This document shows, piece by piece, positions 33,639 through 41,807 of a stretch of DNA of 50,042 nucleotides (position 1 is the first letter of the stretch; each line of letters opens with the position of its first letter). The DNA is from an uncultured Ruminococcus sp. (GTDB taxonomy: Bacteria; Bacillota; Clostridia; Oscillospirales; Ruminococcaceae), in contig CADAGC010000017.1 in NCBI GenBank assembly GCA_902787365.1, positions 1-50,042 of the forward strand. Direction: 5' to 3'. The translations under genes and the position numbers were made by a program. The notes beneath the pieces are model-generated. The model was given only the letters and a program-made list of their open reading frames with translations, did not search any database and was not told the DNA's origin.

Positions 33639-33789
33639 TATTTAATGGGGGATTGCATAGCGTTTTTGCCGATTTTCTCTATATGGCGGCGACGAAAATC
33701 TATTGACTGTTTTGTGAATAATGCACAATTTGGTAAAAATCTTTATTGACGTCAATACTCTCGCCTGGCCTGCATTCTACAAAAACAAT

Positions 33790-33812
33790 GGCAGGAGCAT
33801 AATACCCCTGCC
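33790..33812 (-). terminator. Terminator after precursor-peptide gene
   Basis: GGCAGG and CCTGCC close an 11-base loop; on the minus strand ATTGTTTTTG follows. Confidence 0.75.
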
Positions 33813-33836
33813 GCAGATTTTAAGATATAGCTTTAC

Positions 33837-34049
33837 TTACCCTATCTCGTCCAGCAGCTTTAGGAATTCATCCATATTGAACTCGGCTGCAAAGCCGCCT
33901 GCTACCTGCCCGAGTAAGGGCTCGGGAAGCTCCTCGCCGCTTTCTTCGATAAGGGAAAAAAGCTCCTCCTTTGTCTGGCATTTTCTTGCTTTTTCTCTGA
34001 CCTCGGGTGAAAGTGAGGTCATATACTTCTTTAATGATTCATTTGTCAT
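33837..34049 (-). CDS. Nif11/NHLP-like leader peptide precursor
   Basis: 70 residues from ATG 34049, with an AGGAGAG site before it. The first ~51 residues resemble Nif11-type leaders: a helix (SLKKYMTSLSPEVREKA), the KCQTKEELFSLIEESG segment and a double-glycine end (LLGQVAGG). A core of 18 residues follows (FAAEFNMDEFLKLLDEIG), which contains no Cys, Ser or Thr and is amphipathic. In RiPP pathways the leader is cut after GG by an exporter peptidase. The nearby exporter is a pseudogene, yet this gene is intact, has its own terminator and carries the shared regulon promoter. It may now be a signal or antimicrobial peptide exported elsewhere, or a relic. Confidence 0.7.
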   Translation of the reverse strand: MTNESLKKYMTSLSPEVREKARKCQTKEELFSLIEESGEELPEPLLGQVAGGFAAEFNMDEFLKLLDEIG

Positions 34050-34126
34050 ATGCTTTCTCTCCTTGCTTTAAACTTATCTTTCTGACTTTTCACAGCTTTA
34101 TCGCCGACTCGGCCTGTCTTCATTAG

Positions 34127-34156
34127 TAATACCCTTAAAAATACCCATATGGGTGC
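34127..34156 (-). promoter_or_regulatory. Shared regulon promoter element, site G
   Basis: Minus strand CTGCACCC (GCACC from 34156) and GGGTATTA (34134-34127), 22 bp apart, 85 bases before ATG 34049. The spacer contains a second GGGTATTT (from about 34147), probably chance. Confidence 0.7.
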
Positions 34157-34174
34157 AGCAAATTATGTAAAAAA

Positions 34175-34212
34175 ATCTCCCCCTGCTTATCCTGATGATG
34201 ATCGGGGGAGAT
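34175..34212 (-). terminator. Terminator after FN3 secreted protein gene
   Basis: ATCTCCCCC and GGGGGAGAT, nine perfect pairs; on the minus strand TTTTTTTAC follows. Confidence 0.9.
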
Positions 34213-34248
34213 TGATCTGTCTTGTGACCGACTTAAGCCTTTAGCCTA

Positions 34249-35841
34249 TTACTTAGCAGCAGCAGTCTTTGTTGTGTAGCCGCCGTTATACTGAACGCCG
34301 TCTACCTTGCGGTATGCCTTTACTGTGAAGTAGTATGTCTTACCGCTCTTAAGGCCGGTCTTTGTGTAGCTTGTGCCCTTTGTTGTGGTAAGCTTTGTCC
34401 ACTTGCCGTTCTTTGAGGTCTTGTAGTATACGATATAGCCCTTAGCGCCGTTTACCTTCTTCCAGTTGATGTTTACGCTCTTGCTGGAGGGGGTGAGTGT
34501 GAATTTTACTGTGTCAAGCTTTGTGGAAACTGTAGCTACGGGGAACTTAGCGCTTAATGTCTCTTTGTTTGAGCCTGCAATACCGAATGCCTTGATTGCA
34601 TATTTGTATGTAGTGCCCGACTTAAGCGACCATACGAAGTATTCGCTTGTGCCCGGGTTGCTTATTCTTGCAATACGCTTGTAGGTCTTTGCAGCGTCGT
34701 CATACTGATATACGATATAGCCCTCTGCACCCTTTACTGTGTTCCACTTGAGCTGAACTGCGCTCTTGGAGTAAGCAAAAGCATTGAAGCCTGTAACGTT
34801 GCCGGGAATGATGTTGAAGTTGATGCTCTTAGAGCCGCTGTAGTCGCCCATACCCTTGATAGTTACAACGCCTAAGCCGATGTGGAGGTTAGGGGAGTAC
34901 TCGATAGTATAGTCAACGTCTTCCTGAAGCACCTCAGAGCCGTTCTTTACTGTTACAGCGGGCTTTACCTGCTTGCCTGTGCATACATATGTGTTCTTGG
35001 GGATAGATATCTTCATATCAGCGATATCAATTCTTGCATCATCATATGTGCTGTCAGAACTCTCTTGCTTGTCGATGAGCCAGCACTTGAAGCCGTGTGC
35101 CTTAGCATACTTCTCAGCACCGCTGCCCGAATAGCAGCTGATAACGAATGATGTGATCTTCTTTGTGCCGTTGTTCTTGGTGTCGAGTGTGAAGCCGAGC
35201 TTGCTCTCTTCGAGCATATCGTATGTGATGTTGCAGTTCTTGGGAAACTCTACTCTTACAAGGTTATTGAGGCCGAAGAGCGAGAAGTTGCCAAGTGTGC
35301 CGATCTTTTCGGGCATACAGATCTCGATAAGATTCTTGTGGTTTGCAGCTACGCCTGCGCCTGACTCATCAAGAAGGCTTGCGATGTTGTTCTTTACCTG
35401 CCAGCCTTTCATTCCGTTAGGAACGATAACGGGGTAAATCTCGTCTGTAATTGTGTTATATGAATAGAGTGCGCCGTCCTGATCGAAGTATTGTCTGTTA
35501 AAGGAGAAGAAGGCTGACTGATTGGGGCCTACCTTAACAGCTGTTGCAGGCGACTTGAAGTTGAAGTAGTTGATGAGCTGTGCGGAAAGGGTTATCGTGT
35601 CGCAGCCGTCAATAACAGAGGGGATAGTAACTATCTTGTCAGCGTCCTCATCATAGTGTGTAAGCTCGATGTAGCCCGTGTTTACGTACTTGTAGTAGGT
35701 GAAGCCGTAGTATGAGCCTGAGTTGTTCATGCCGTCATTGGCGGAAGCGGATATGCTTGTAAAGATATCCTCAGGCAGAGCAGCGGCAGATGCGCCGAAC
35801 ACGATAGCGAGGGCAAGTACGCCCGATACAAATTTCTTCAT
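34249..35841 (-). CDS. Secreted protein with leucine-rich-like, Ig-like and two FN3 domains
   Basis: 530 residues from ATG 35841 after AAGGAGG; codons up to 35961 lie over the promoter and are rejected. A signal peptide is clear (MKKFVSGVLALAIVFGASAA). Residues ~40-260 are beta-rich with patches resembling BspA-type leucine-rich repeats (NLIEICMPEKIGTLGNFSLF, NLVRVEFPKN). An Ig-like unit follows (VDYTIEYSPNLHIGLGVVTIKG, about 310-345), then two FN3 domains (about 350-435 and 440-525) with the WNTVKGAEGYIVYQY and WKKVNGAKGYIVYY strands. There is no dockerin, sortase signal or membrane anchor. It is probably released or surface-associated. It carries the same promoter element as the five giant proteins. 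Confidence 0.85.
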   Translation of the reverse strand: MKKFVSGVLALAIVFGASAAALPEDIFTSISASANDGMNNSGSYYGFTYYKYVNTGYIELTHYDEDADKIVTIPSVIDGCDTITLSAQLINYFNFKSPATAVKVGPNQSAFFSFNRQYFDQDGALYSYNTITDEIYPVIVPNGMKGWQVKNNIASLLDESGAGVAANHKNLIEICMPEKIGTLGNFSLFGLNNLVRVEFPKNCNITYDMLEESKLGFTLDTKNNGTKKITSFVISCYSGSGAEKYAKAHGFKCWLIDKQESSDSTYDDARIDIADMKISIPKNTYVCTGKQVKPAVTVKNGSEVLQEDVDYTIEYSPNLHIGLGVVTIKGMGDYSGSKSINFNIIPGNVTGFNAFAYSKSAVQLKWNTVKGAEGYIVYQYDDAAKTYKRIARISNPGTSEYFVWSLKSGTTYKYAIKAFGIAGSNKETLSAKFPVATVSTKLDTVKFTLTPSSKSVNINWKKVNGAKGYIVYYKTSKNGKWTKLTTTKGTSYTKTGLKSGKTYYFTVKAYRKVDGVQYNGGYTTKTAAAK

Positions 35842-35930
35842 GGTAAAAATCCTCCTTAAAAATTCCAGCGGATATTCTCCGCAATTTTGACTTTGATTTA
35901 CGAAAACGTTTTTGTTTCGCTTTCCGTAAG

Positions 35931-35959
35931 TAATACCCCGGGTGCGGTGATAAGGGTGC
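35931..35959 (-). promoter_or_regulatory. Shared regulon promoter element, site F
   Basis: Minus strand TTTGCACCC (GCACC from 35959) and GGGGTATTAC (GGGTATTA 35938-35931), 21 bp apart, 97 bases before ATG 35841. Followed by TTACGGAA as at site D. Confidence 0.75.
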
Positions 35960-36037
35960 AAAAAAAATAAAAAAAATCACGCTTCTCCCATTTATACAAA
36001 TTATATCAAACGGGTTAATATGATTTGTAAAATATTA

Positions 36038-36063
36038 CAAGCCCGACGTGATAATCGGGCTTG
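36038..36063 (-). terminator. Terminator after family member E
   Basis: CAAGCCCGA and TCGGGCTTG, nine perfect pairs with an 8-base loop; on the minus strand TAATATTTT follows. Confidence 0.82.
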
Positions 36064-36076
36064 TTTGTTATTACTA

Positions 36077-37972
36077 TTACTGCATTACAGGGTTATCAAG
36101 CTTGGGCTGCTGGATCTCTTTGTGCATCTGGTTTTCCATTCTGAGCTTCTGGGTGTCTTCCTTGATTATCTCGTTCCTTGCTTTGCTCAGATGATCCATA
36201 AGCTTCATGCCGTTGCCGGTGAGTGCATCTTTTTCCAAAGCTTTAAGTGATGCCCAGTTGGTGACGCCATCCATCATTCTCTGGAATTCAGGGCCTTTCT
36301 TCATCTCCTCGGCACAGGCGCTGATATTGTCGGGGGTGAGCATCTCTTCGGCCATTTCATTAATCTCGTCCTGTGTCATGCCCTCGCCGCCGTTTTCGGC
36401 AGCCATGTCATTCAAAGCTGCACGGTGGCTCTTGATAGTTCTCACAAGCGTCTGAACCGCAAGCACCTTTGCAAGCTCGTCTGTGACATTCTGCTTGGTC
36501 CAGTTAAAATGCTGCTCGGGGGTCGAGTCCTCGGGAACATTTTTCTCGTTTATTTCGGCAAGGCCTTTAAGGTCAAACCTTGCATCATCAAGAAGCTTGT
36601 CCTCGATATTTACAGGTGCGACGTTCTTGTCCTTGCTTTCGTTCACCATAAGCTTTGACTCGTCTATTTCTTTTACGATATTGCTGTTTTCAAGGTCGCT
36701 GAGTGCTTTGGTGCTCTCAGGAGTGCGCAGGTGATCGTGTGCGACCTTGGCAACTTTCTTGGCGTAGGGGTCGTTGGGGGTCTTTGCGGCTTCAAGCTCC
36801 AATTCCTGCAGCATCTTGACACGCATCATATAGTCATACTGGGCAGCCCTCTTGGATACGCCGTTCTTTGACTCTTCACTATCCCAGTAATCAGCCATGC
36901 AGCCTACTACAAGAGCGTCAACCTTTTTGGAAAGCTCTGAGTTCTTATCGTGCTTGGTGGTGCGGTCTACCTCCATAAGGTCGGCAGCTGTGATATGCTT
37001 TTCAAGAGTCTGGAGAAAAGATTTTTTGGCGCTTTCATAATTGGGGCCGTTGGGGCCTCTTGTGGATTTGCCGGGCAGACCCTGTCTGAAATCATAAATT
37101 ATATCGTTACTTTGTATATCATCCTGGTTTGTGAGATCGAGCAGGTCTGATTTTGAAAAATCGCCGTTTACACGGTCTTTTTCCTTAAGGAATTTCGTCT
37201 CGAAATGCTCGATATGCTCCTGCATCGAATTCATATCCTGCTTGAGCTTTTCGCCGGCTTTACGAAGCTTTTTGGGGTCGGGAGCGGATTTGTTCCATTC
37301 CTTCATAAAATCAATGTTATGGACTGATATGTTGGTATAATCGTCCATAATATCAGTGACACCGTATTTCTTCATGGCGGCTTCCACGTTCTTCGGGTCA
37401 CGCATCTTGTACTTGTGAAGATCGCCCTTCTCATCCTTCATGCCCGGCTCGAGGTCACACAGACAGTCGGTCATCTTCTGCATTCCGAAGTTATACAGCT
37501 CTGCTCCGGGCGCTAGGCAAATGCCTATGCCGTCCTTAAAGCTCTGCTCTTTTAGTCTGATGTTTTTAGAAAGTATATTTAAATACTCGTGACCTTCCTT
37601 GCCCTTATACTTCTTGTCTATCTTATCAAGAAGCTTAAGGTCTTTGTCTATCCTGTTTACAAGACCCTTTTCGGCAGGGTTGACCATACGTGCTCTGTTT
37701 ACACCTATGTTGCCGGGGTCTAAAGCTTCGGCGCTGCTCATAGTAAATTTTTCACCGTCATTGTTTTTGAATGTTATCTCATCTTCATCGCTGAATATGC
37801 TCTCATCATTATCCGGGTCAAAATTATAGTTATACTTTCTTGAACGGTACACCGCTTGTATAACTTCTTCACGCAGCGGGTCATCCGTGGGCATAAGAGC
37901 ACAAAGCTGCTCCCATGTAGTAAAAGTCTTATACTGATTCTTTGCTTCATTAAGTCTTATAGGCTTTGGCAT
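36077..37972 (-). CDS. Large helical protein, paralog family member E
   Basis: 631 residues from ATG 37972, giving the family start MPKPIRLNEAKNQYKTFTTWEQL; a GTG at 37981 adds three codons. It is helical and Lys/Glu/Asp-rich, without signal peptide or membrane helix. A divergent central module has GPNGPNYESAKKSFLQTLEKHI (about 310) and SKRAAQYDYMMRVKML (about 373). The C-terminal domain (about 510-605) has WTKQNVTDELAKVLAVQTLVRTI and the family end DALTGNGMKLMDHLSKAR. It is the only member on the minus strand. Function unknown; its inclusion rests on promoter, start, GNGMK motif and composition, weaker than for B, C and D. Confidence 0.8.
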   Translation of the reverse strand: MPKPIRLNEAKNQYKTFTTWEQLCALMPTDDPLREEVIQAVYRSRKYNYNFDPDNDESIFSDEDEITFKNNDGEKFTMSSAEALDPGNIGVNRARMVNPAEKGLVNRIDKDLKLLDKIDKKYKGKEGHEYLNILSKNIRLKEQSFKDGIGICLAPGAELYNFGMQKMTDCLCDLEPGMKDEKGDLHKYKMRDPKNVEAAMKKYGVTDIMDDYTNISVHNIDFMKEWNKSAPDPKKLRKAGEKLKQDMNSMQEHIEHFETKFLKEKDRVNGDFSKSDLLDLTNQDDIQSNDIIYDFRQGLPGKSTRGPNGPNYESAKKSFLQTLEKHITAADLMEVDRTTKHDKNSELSKKVDALVVGCMADYWDSEESKNGVSKRAAQYDYMMRVKMLQELELEAAKTPNDPYAKKVAKVAHDHLRTPESTKALSDLENSNIVKEIDESKLMVNESKDKNVAPVNIEDKLLDDARFDLKGLAEINEKNVPEDSTPEQHFNWTKQNVTDELAKVLAVQTLVRTIKSHRAALNDMAAENGGEGMTQDEINEMAEEMLTPDNISACAEEMKKGPEFQRMMDGVTNWASLKALEKDALTGNGMKLMDHLSKARNEIIKEDTQKLRMENQMHKEIQQPKLDNPVMQ

Positions 37973-38033
37973 GATCGTCACTTCTTTCTGTAGTATTTTC
38001 GTTTTGGCACGCCATCTGCGGCCTTACTGTAAT

Positions 38034-38062
38034 AAATACCCTCATATTATCTTTCAGGGTGC
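38034..38062 (-). promoter_or_regulatory. Shared regulon promoter element, site E
   Basis: Minus strand TTTGCACCC (GCACC from 38062) and GGGTATTT (38041-38034), 21 bp apart, 69 bases before ATG 37972. It has the only last-base change (T for A) in the second box. Confidence 0.7.
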
Positions 38063-38133
38063 AAAGCGGCGGGGGAAAAAAAGCACTTTGTTAAAAGTAT
38101 ACATATCGGCCCTAAGATGTTTGTAAATAATAA

Positions 38134-38158
38134 CAAGCCCACGCTCTGCGCAGGCTTG
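38134..38158 (-). terminator. Terminator after histidine kinase gene
   Basis: CAAGCC and GGCTTG close a GC-rich inner hairpin; on the minus strand TTATTATTT follows. Confidence 0.7.
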
Positions 38159-38170
38159 CTGAAAGTATTA

Positions 38171-40705
38171 TTATAAGAGGCTTTCGGGCTTTTCCTCCTG
38201 CTCCTCATCATCTTCGGGCATAAGGTCAAACTCGGCTATTGCCTTGAACATATCGCCCTCAAGCTCTATGCGGAAATCGCCGCCGCAGGCCTCGGTGAAT
38301 GTCTTTGCGATAGATAAGCCAAGGCCGCTGCCGCCGTCGGTACGTGACTTGTCGCCACGGGTAAAGCGCTCGGTTATCTCCTCGGCGGTGAAGTTCATCT
38401 CGTCCTTTGAGGTGTTCTTGAATGCCACCTCGGCACGCTTGCCCACGGTCATATCAATAAATACCCTTGTGCCGTCAAGTGAGTATTTGAGCGCATTGTC
38501 AAGCAGATTCTGGAACACTCGTGAAAGCTTGTCTCCGTCACCGATTATGAAAACAGGCTTGTCGGGTATCTGTGTTTTGACTGATATGCCGCTTTTGTCG
38601 ATAATATCGGCGTTGCTTGCGACTGTCTGGTTTACAAGCATTGCAAGGTCAAGCTGCTCACTCTTGACTTCGGCGCCGCTTGCTGCCTTTGCAAGGGTGA
38701 ATACATCATTGACTATGCTCTTTAGCTTCTCGGTCTTTTGCTGTAAAACTGCCACATAGTCCTTGGCTTCGTCGCTCATATCCTCCTTCGAGAGAAGGTA
38801 GGTGTAGCTGATTATCGAGGTCAGCGGTGTTTTTAAGTCGTGGGAGACGTTCGTCACCAGCTCGACCTTTGTGCGCTCGCTCTTGACCATTTCCTCGGCC
38901 TGTGTCTTTATGCGCTCGTCAAGGGTATCAAGCACTTTGAACGGCTCAAAGAATGCCGAGGTCTTGCTCATAGGCTCGCCTGTGTATTTCTCGCCTGTGC
39001 CGATAGTGTCTATCTTGCGGCACAGCTTGTCAGAGTCGTGGAAGTAGTCAATGCTCGAAAGGAAATACCAGATAAAGTATACAAAATAGAATGTCTCGTA
39101 TACACCGACTATCATGATATTGTCGTACTCGTCCCAATTCTCAAACACCGCAACCATTAGGAATATTATAGCTATCGCCGTAGCTGCTGCGAAGATAAGG
39201 TTTCTTACTAACATTTTGCGTGCGACCGTCAGCTTGTTGTAGGCTGAAACGCTAAGCCTGTTCTCGCCCTTGTGGATAACATCTGCAATACCCTTTACGG
39301 TGAAGCCTATAAGCTTGATGACCGCTGAGGTTGTGAAAAGTGTTCTTGATTTGAGCTTTCTAAGCAGCACTAAAACGCTGCCGAAGCCGATTATCCAAAG
39401 CAGGAATATGCCGAGTGCATAGGATAGGAAGAAAACTATATTCTTCTGCCCGAACGCTATATCTATCTCGCCGTTTAGACTGTTCATAAGTATGCCTGCA
39501 CCCACAAGTGCTGCACAGGCCGTTATGAAAAACAGTTCTGCCGTAAATCGCTTATCGAGCCACTTGCTGGGGGTGAATGTGCCCGTGTCTCTGTTGTAGC
39601 CGCAGCGCACCATAAGCATAATTATGATGATGAACAGCACCGCCCCTGTTGGGAAAAGGCTTATCGTGATAAACTTTGACAGATTGATCTGCTCGTCGGG
39701 TGTGAGCTTTTCGCTGCCTGCGGCTTTTGATATTTGCGGGCGCAGGCCTATTGCGACTGTTATGCCGCTGTCGTTAAGCTTTTGCAGGGTCTTGTCAAGC
39801 TTTTCGCTGTAGACATACCTGCTGCCGAGCTTATACATGGGCGGGTTTGCGTAAGTGTTGCCCTCATCGTCTGTATAGGTAAACCTGCCCGTAAGGCTGT
39901 CCTCGTCCTCGAAGACGGTATCAAAATAGCCCAAGTTATTATAGCAGAAGATGTGCGCAGCCGTTTCCTCGTCATAGTAAGACGAGCCGAGGGGCAGGTT
40001 TTCCGAGTAAGCTGCGGCGTCTCCGTCATAGTAGTTTATGCGGCTCTGGCTTTTGCCGCCTTTGTATATCTTGTTATACAGCCTTATGTAATAAACATCA
40101 TCGCTTTCAAGCTTTGCTGCGATATCATCATACCCCGAAGATGAGGTAAGGCCGCTTATGTTTGTGTAATAGCTGCTGCCAAAGCCCACATAGTAGTCGT
40201 ACCTGTCGTCATTTACAACGAATTCTCTTGGGCCGTCTTCTTCAAAGTACACCTTGCCGTTTAAAGCAATCACGTTGTTTATCTCGTTTTTAAAAATAGT
40301 GCGCTTATATGTGTCCCATTTCCCGATACTGTCATATCTTAGCACCTGCGAAGCAACTATGCAAAGGTCGTTATATAAGCTGTTTATCTCAGACTTTGAC
40401 ACCTGCGCCGAAGATGTGCTTGACTGCTTTCTTGCAGGCTGTTCGTCACCCATAACTGCGGCTTCGATATCCCACACATATTCGCAGCAGGATAGCGCCT
40501 GTATCGCCGTCAATGCATAAGCCGTCAGCACCGCCGAGATGATAAACATCACTACTCTTATCCACTTAGCCGAAAGCTTATAGCGTATGCTCCCCGCAGG
40601 GGGAGGAGAGTTATCCTCATCAAACGCCGTTTGTTTTGTTGTCTGCTCACTTTTGTTCGTTATCTCTTCTGTTTCGTTGTCAGTATTTTTCGATTTTATA
40701 TCCAA
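38171..40705 (-). CDS. Multi-pass sensor histidine kinase
   Basis: 844 residues from TTG 40705, overlapping the regulator gene by 26 bases. One membrane helix (about 48-70) precedes a ~270-residue extracellular domain. Five more hydrophobic helices follow (about 345-560), then the HisKA dimerisation helix with VSHDLKTPLTS (phospho-accepting His near residue 622). The HATPase domain has the N box FQNLLDNALKYS and the G box DGGSGLGLSIAKTF. The many helices after a large outside domain are unusual for a VanS/ResE-like kinase. It autophosphorylates and passes phosphate to the OmpR-type regulator encoded just upstream. The signal is unknown. The end (EDDEEQEEKPESLL) is acidic. Confidence 0.9.
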   Translation of the reverse strand: MDIKSKNTDNETEEITNKSEQTTKQTAFDEDNSPPPAGSIRYKLSAKWIRVVMFIISAVLTAYALTAIQALSCCEYVWDIEAAVMGDEQPARKQSSTSSAQVSKSEINSLYNDLCIVASQVLRYDSIGKWDTYKRTIFKNEINNVIALNGKVYFEEDGPREFVVNDDRYDYYVGFGSSYYTNISGLTSSSGYDDIAAKLESDDVYYIRLYNKIYKGGKSQSRINYYDGDAAAYSENLPLGSSYYDEETAAHIFCYNNLGYFDTVFEDEDSLTGRFTYTDDEGNTYANPPMYKLGSRYVYSEKLDKTLQKLNDSGITVAIGLRPQISKAAGSEKLTPDEQINLSKFITISLFPTGAVLFIIIIMLMVRCGYNRDTGTFTPSKWLDKRFTAELFFITACAALVGAGILMNSLNGEIDIAFGQKNIVFFLSYALGIFLLWIIGFGSVLVLLRKLKSRTLFTTSAVIKLIGFTVKGIADVIHKGENRLSVSAYNKLTVARKMLVRNLIFAAATAIAIIFLMVAVFENWDEYDNIMIVGVYETFYFVYFIWYFLSSIDYFHDSDKLCRKIDTIGTGEKYTGEPMSKTSAFFEPFKVLDTLDERIKTQAEEMVKSERTKVELVTNVSHDLKTPLTSIISYTYLLSKEDMSDEAKDYVAVLQQKTEKLKSIVNDVFTLAKAASGAEVKSEQLDLAMLVNQTVASNADIIDKSGISVKTQIPDKPVFIIGDGDKLSRVFQNLLDNALKYSLDGTRVFIDMTVGKRAEVAFKNTSKDEMNFTAEEITERFTRGDKSRTDGGSGLGLSIAKTFTEACGGDFRIELEGDMFKAIAEFDLMPEDDEEQEEKPESLL

Positions 40706-41387
40706 CGCCCCACACCACCTTTAAATATCTCGGCTCTTTAGGGTTTATCTCTATCTTTTCCCTTATGTGCCGTATGTGTACCATTACGGTGTTTTCCACC
40801 GCATATGCGTCCTCACGCCATACACGCTGATATATTTCTTCCGCCGAGAATACTCTGCCGGCATTGCTCATCAAAAGCTCGATGATCTTGTATTCCGTAG
40901 CGGTCAGCGTGCATTTCTTGCCGTCAGCGGTCAGGCTTTTTGTCTCTTTGTCAAGCTCTAAGCCGCCGACGGTTATGACTCCATGCCTTGCGGGGGAAGC
41001 CGCAGCCGAGCCGAGCGTCAGATAGCGCCGCAGGTTAGCCTTTACCCTCGCTATAAGCTCGAGCGGGTTATAGGGCTTTGTGATGTAATCATCAGCCCCC
41101 ATGGAAAGCCCAAGTATCTTGTCGGTATCTTCGCTCTTGGCCGAGAGCACTATAACGGGGATATTGTTGTTCTGCCTTATCTTCATAAGAGCAGACAAGC
41201 CGTCGAGCTTTGGCATCATGACGTCAATTATCAAAAGCTCGACCTGTTTCGTGGCGATAGTATCGAGCGCTTCAAGGCCGTCGTAAGCTTTGAGCACATT
41301 AAGCCCCTCATCTGTGAGCAGCTTGCCTATCGCTGAAACTATATCCCTGTCATCGTCTACTACAAGAACTGTCTGTGTGTTTTCCAT
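40680..41387 (-). CDS. OmpR-family response regulator (VanR-like)
   Basis: 235 residues from ATG 41387 after GGAGGG. The receiver domain has the acidic pocket VVDDD (residues 9-13), the phosphorylated Asp55 (LLIIDVMMPK), the conserved Ser in VLSAKSE and Lys in YITKPYNP. The C-terminal winged helix has LTATEYKIIELLMSN and DAYAVENTVMVHIRHIREKIE, the DNA-recognition helix of the PhoB/OmpR class. It is the first gene of the operon with the kinase. Three CTTAAGAAA repeats upstream of its promoter suggest autoregulation. Confidence 0.94.
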   Translation of the reverse strand: MENTQTVLVVDDDRDIVSAIGKLLTDEGLNVLKAYDGLEALDTIATKQVELLIIDVMMPKLDGLSALMKIRQNNNIPVIVLSAKSEDTDKILGLSMGADDYITKPYNPLELIARVKANLRRYLTLGSAAASPARHGVITVGGLELDKETKSLTADGKKCTLTATEYKIIELLMSNAGRVFSAEEIYQRVWREDAYAVENTVMVHIRHIREKIEINPKEPRYLKVVWGVGYKIEKY

Positions 41388-41426
41388 AACCGTTTTCCCT
41401 CCGTGAATATATAATAACACGATTTT

Positions 41427-41466
41427 CTTAAGACAAAGTCGAGATTTTTCTTAAGAATTTCTTAAG
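41427..41466 (-). promoter_or_regulatory. Three CTTAAGAAA direct repeats upstream of regulator gene
   Basis: CTTAAG cores lie at 41427-41432, 41450-41455 and 41461-41466. On the minus strand each is followed by AAA. Spacings are 11 and 23 bp, one and two helical turns, as expected for OmpR-type dimers on direct repeats. A TATATT -10-like box lies between them and the start codon. Confidence 0.7.
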
Positions 41467-41625
41467 ATGAGTTTTTGGCGTTTTATACTATTATAACATA
41501 AATGAAAGGGTGATTCAATAGCATGGGCTGTTAATTCGGGGGAGGGGGTTACAGCTTGTTAAAGCGCTGAAAATACTGTGATTATGCTGCTTTATGAACT
41601 GCCTGTTAAATTCATAGTTTCGAGG

Positions 41626-41728
41626 TAGGAAATGTTAGACAAAATATAATAAGCATTATATACTGTTCTTGTAGGAAATGCTGAAACGTATAAAACCTAT
41701 TGACACGATAGGAAATAGCTGATATAAT
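41626..41728 (+). promoter_or_regulatory. Promoter of GCS2-type ligase with three TAGGAAAT repeats
   Basis: TTGACA (41700-41705), 17-base spacer, TATAAT (41723-41728): consensus promoter. TAGGAAAT occurs at 41626-41633, 41672-41679 and 41709-41716, the last inside the spacer. The rest of the 41388-41807 gap (about 420 bases) is AT-rich with a G-run near 41540 and no gene. Confidence 0.65.
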
Positions 41729-41807
41729 AATATTGTCAAATCATATTAAATATATCGGAAATATAATTATTGGAAATGGAAATATATTATTGACGGAGCG
41801 TGATACA

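Noticed and set aside
36024-36039. TTGTAA-AATA-TTACAA dyad as an operator
   Set aside because: It lies at the T-run end of a terminator between convergent-side signals, away from any promoter; likely chance in AT-rich DNA.
2224-38062. The GCACCC...GGGTATTA pair as an RNA hairpin or riboswitch
   Set aside because: Only CACCC/GGGT could pair, spacers differ completely in sequence, and the constant 21-22 bp phasing plus position fit a promoter better.
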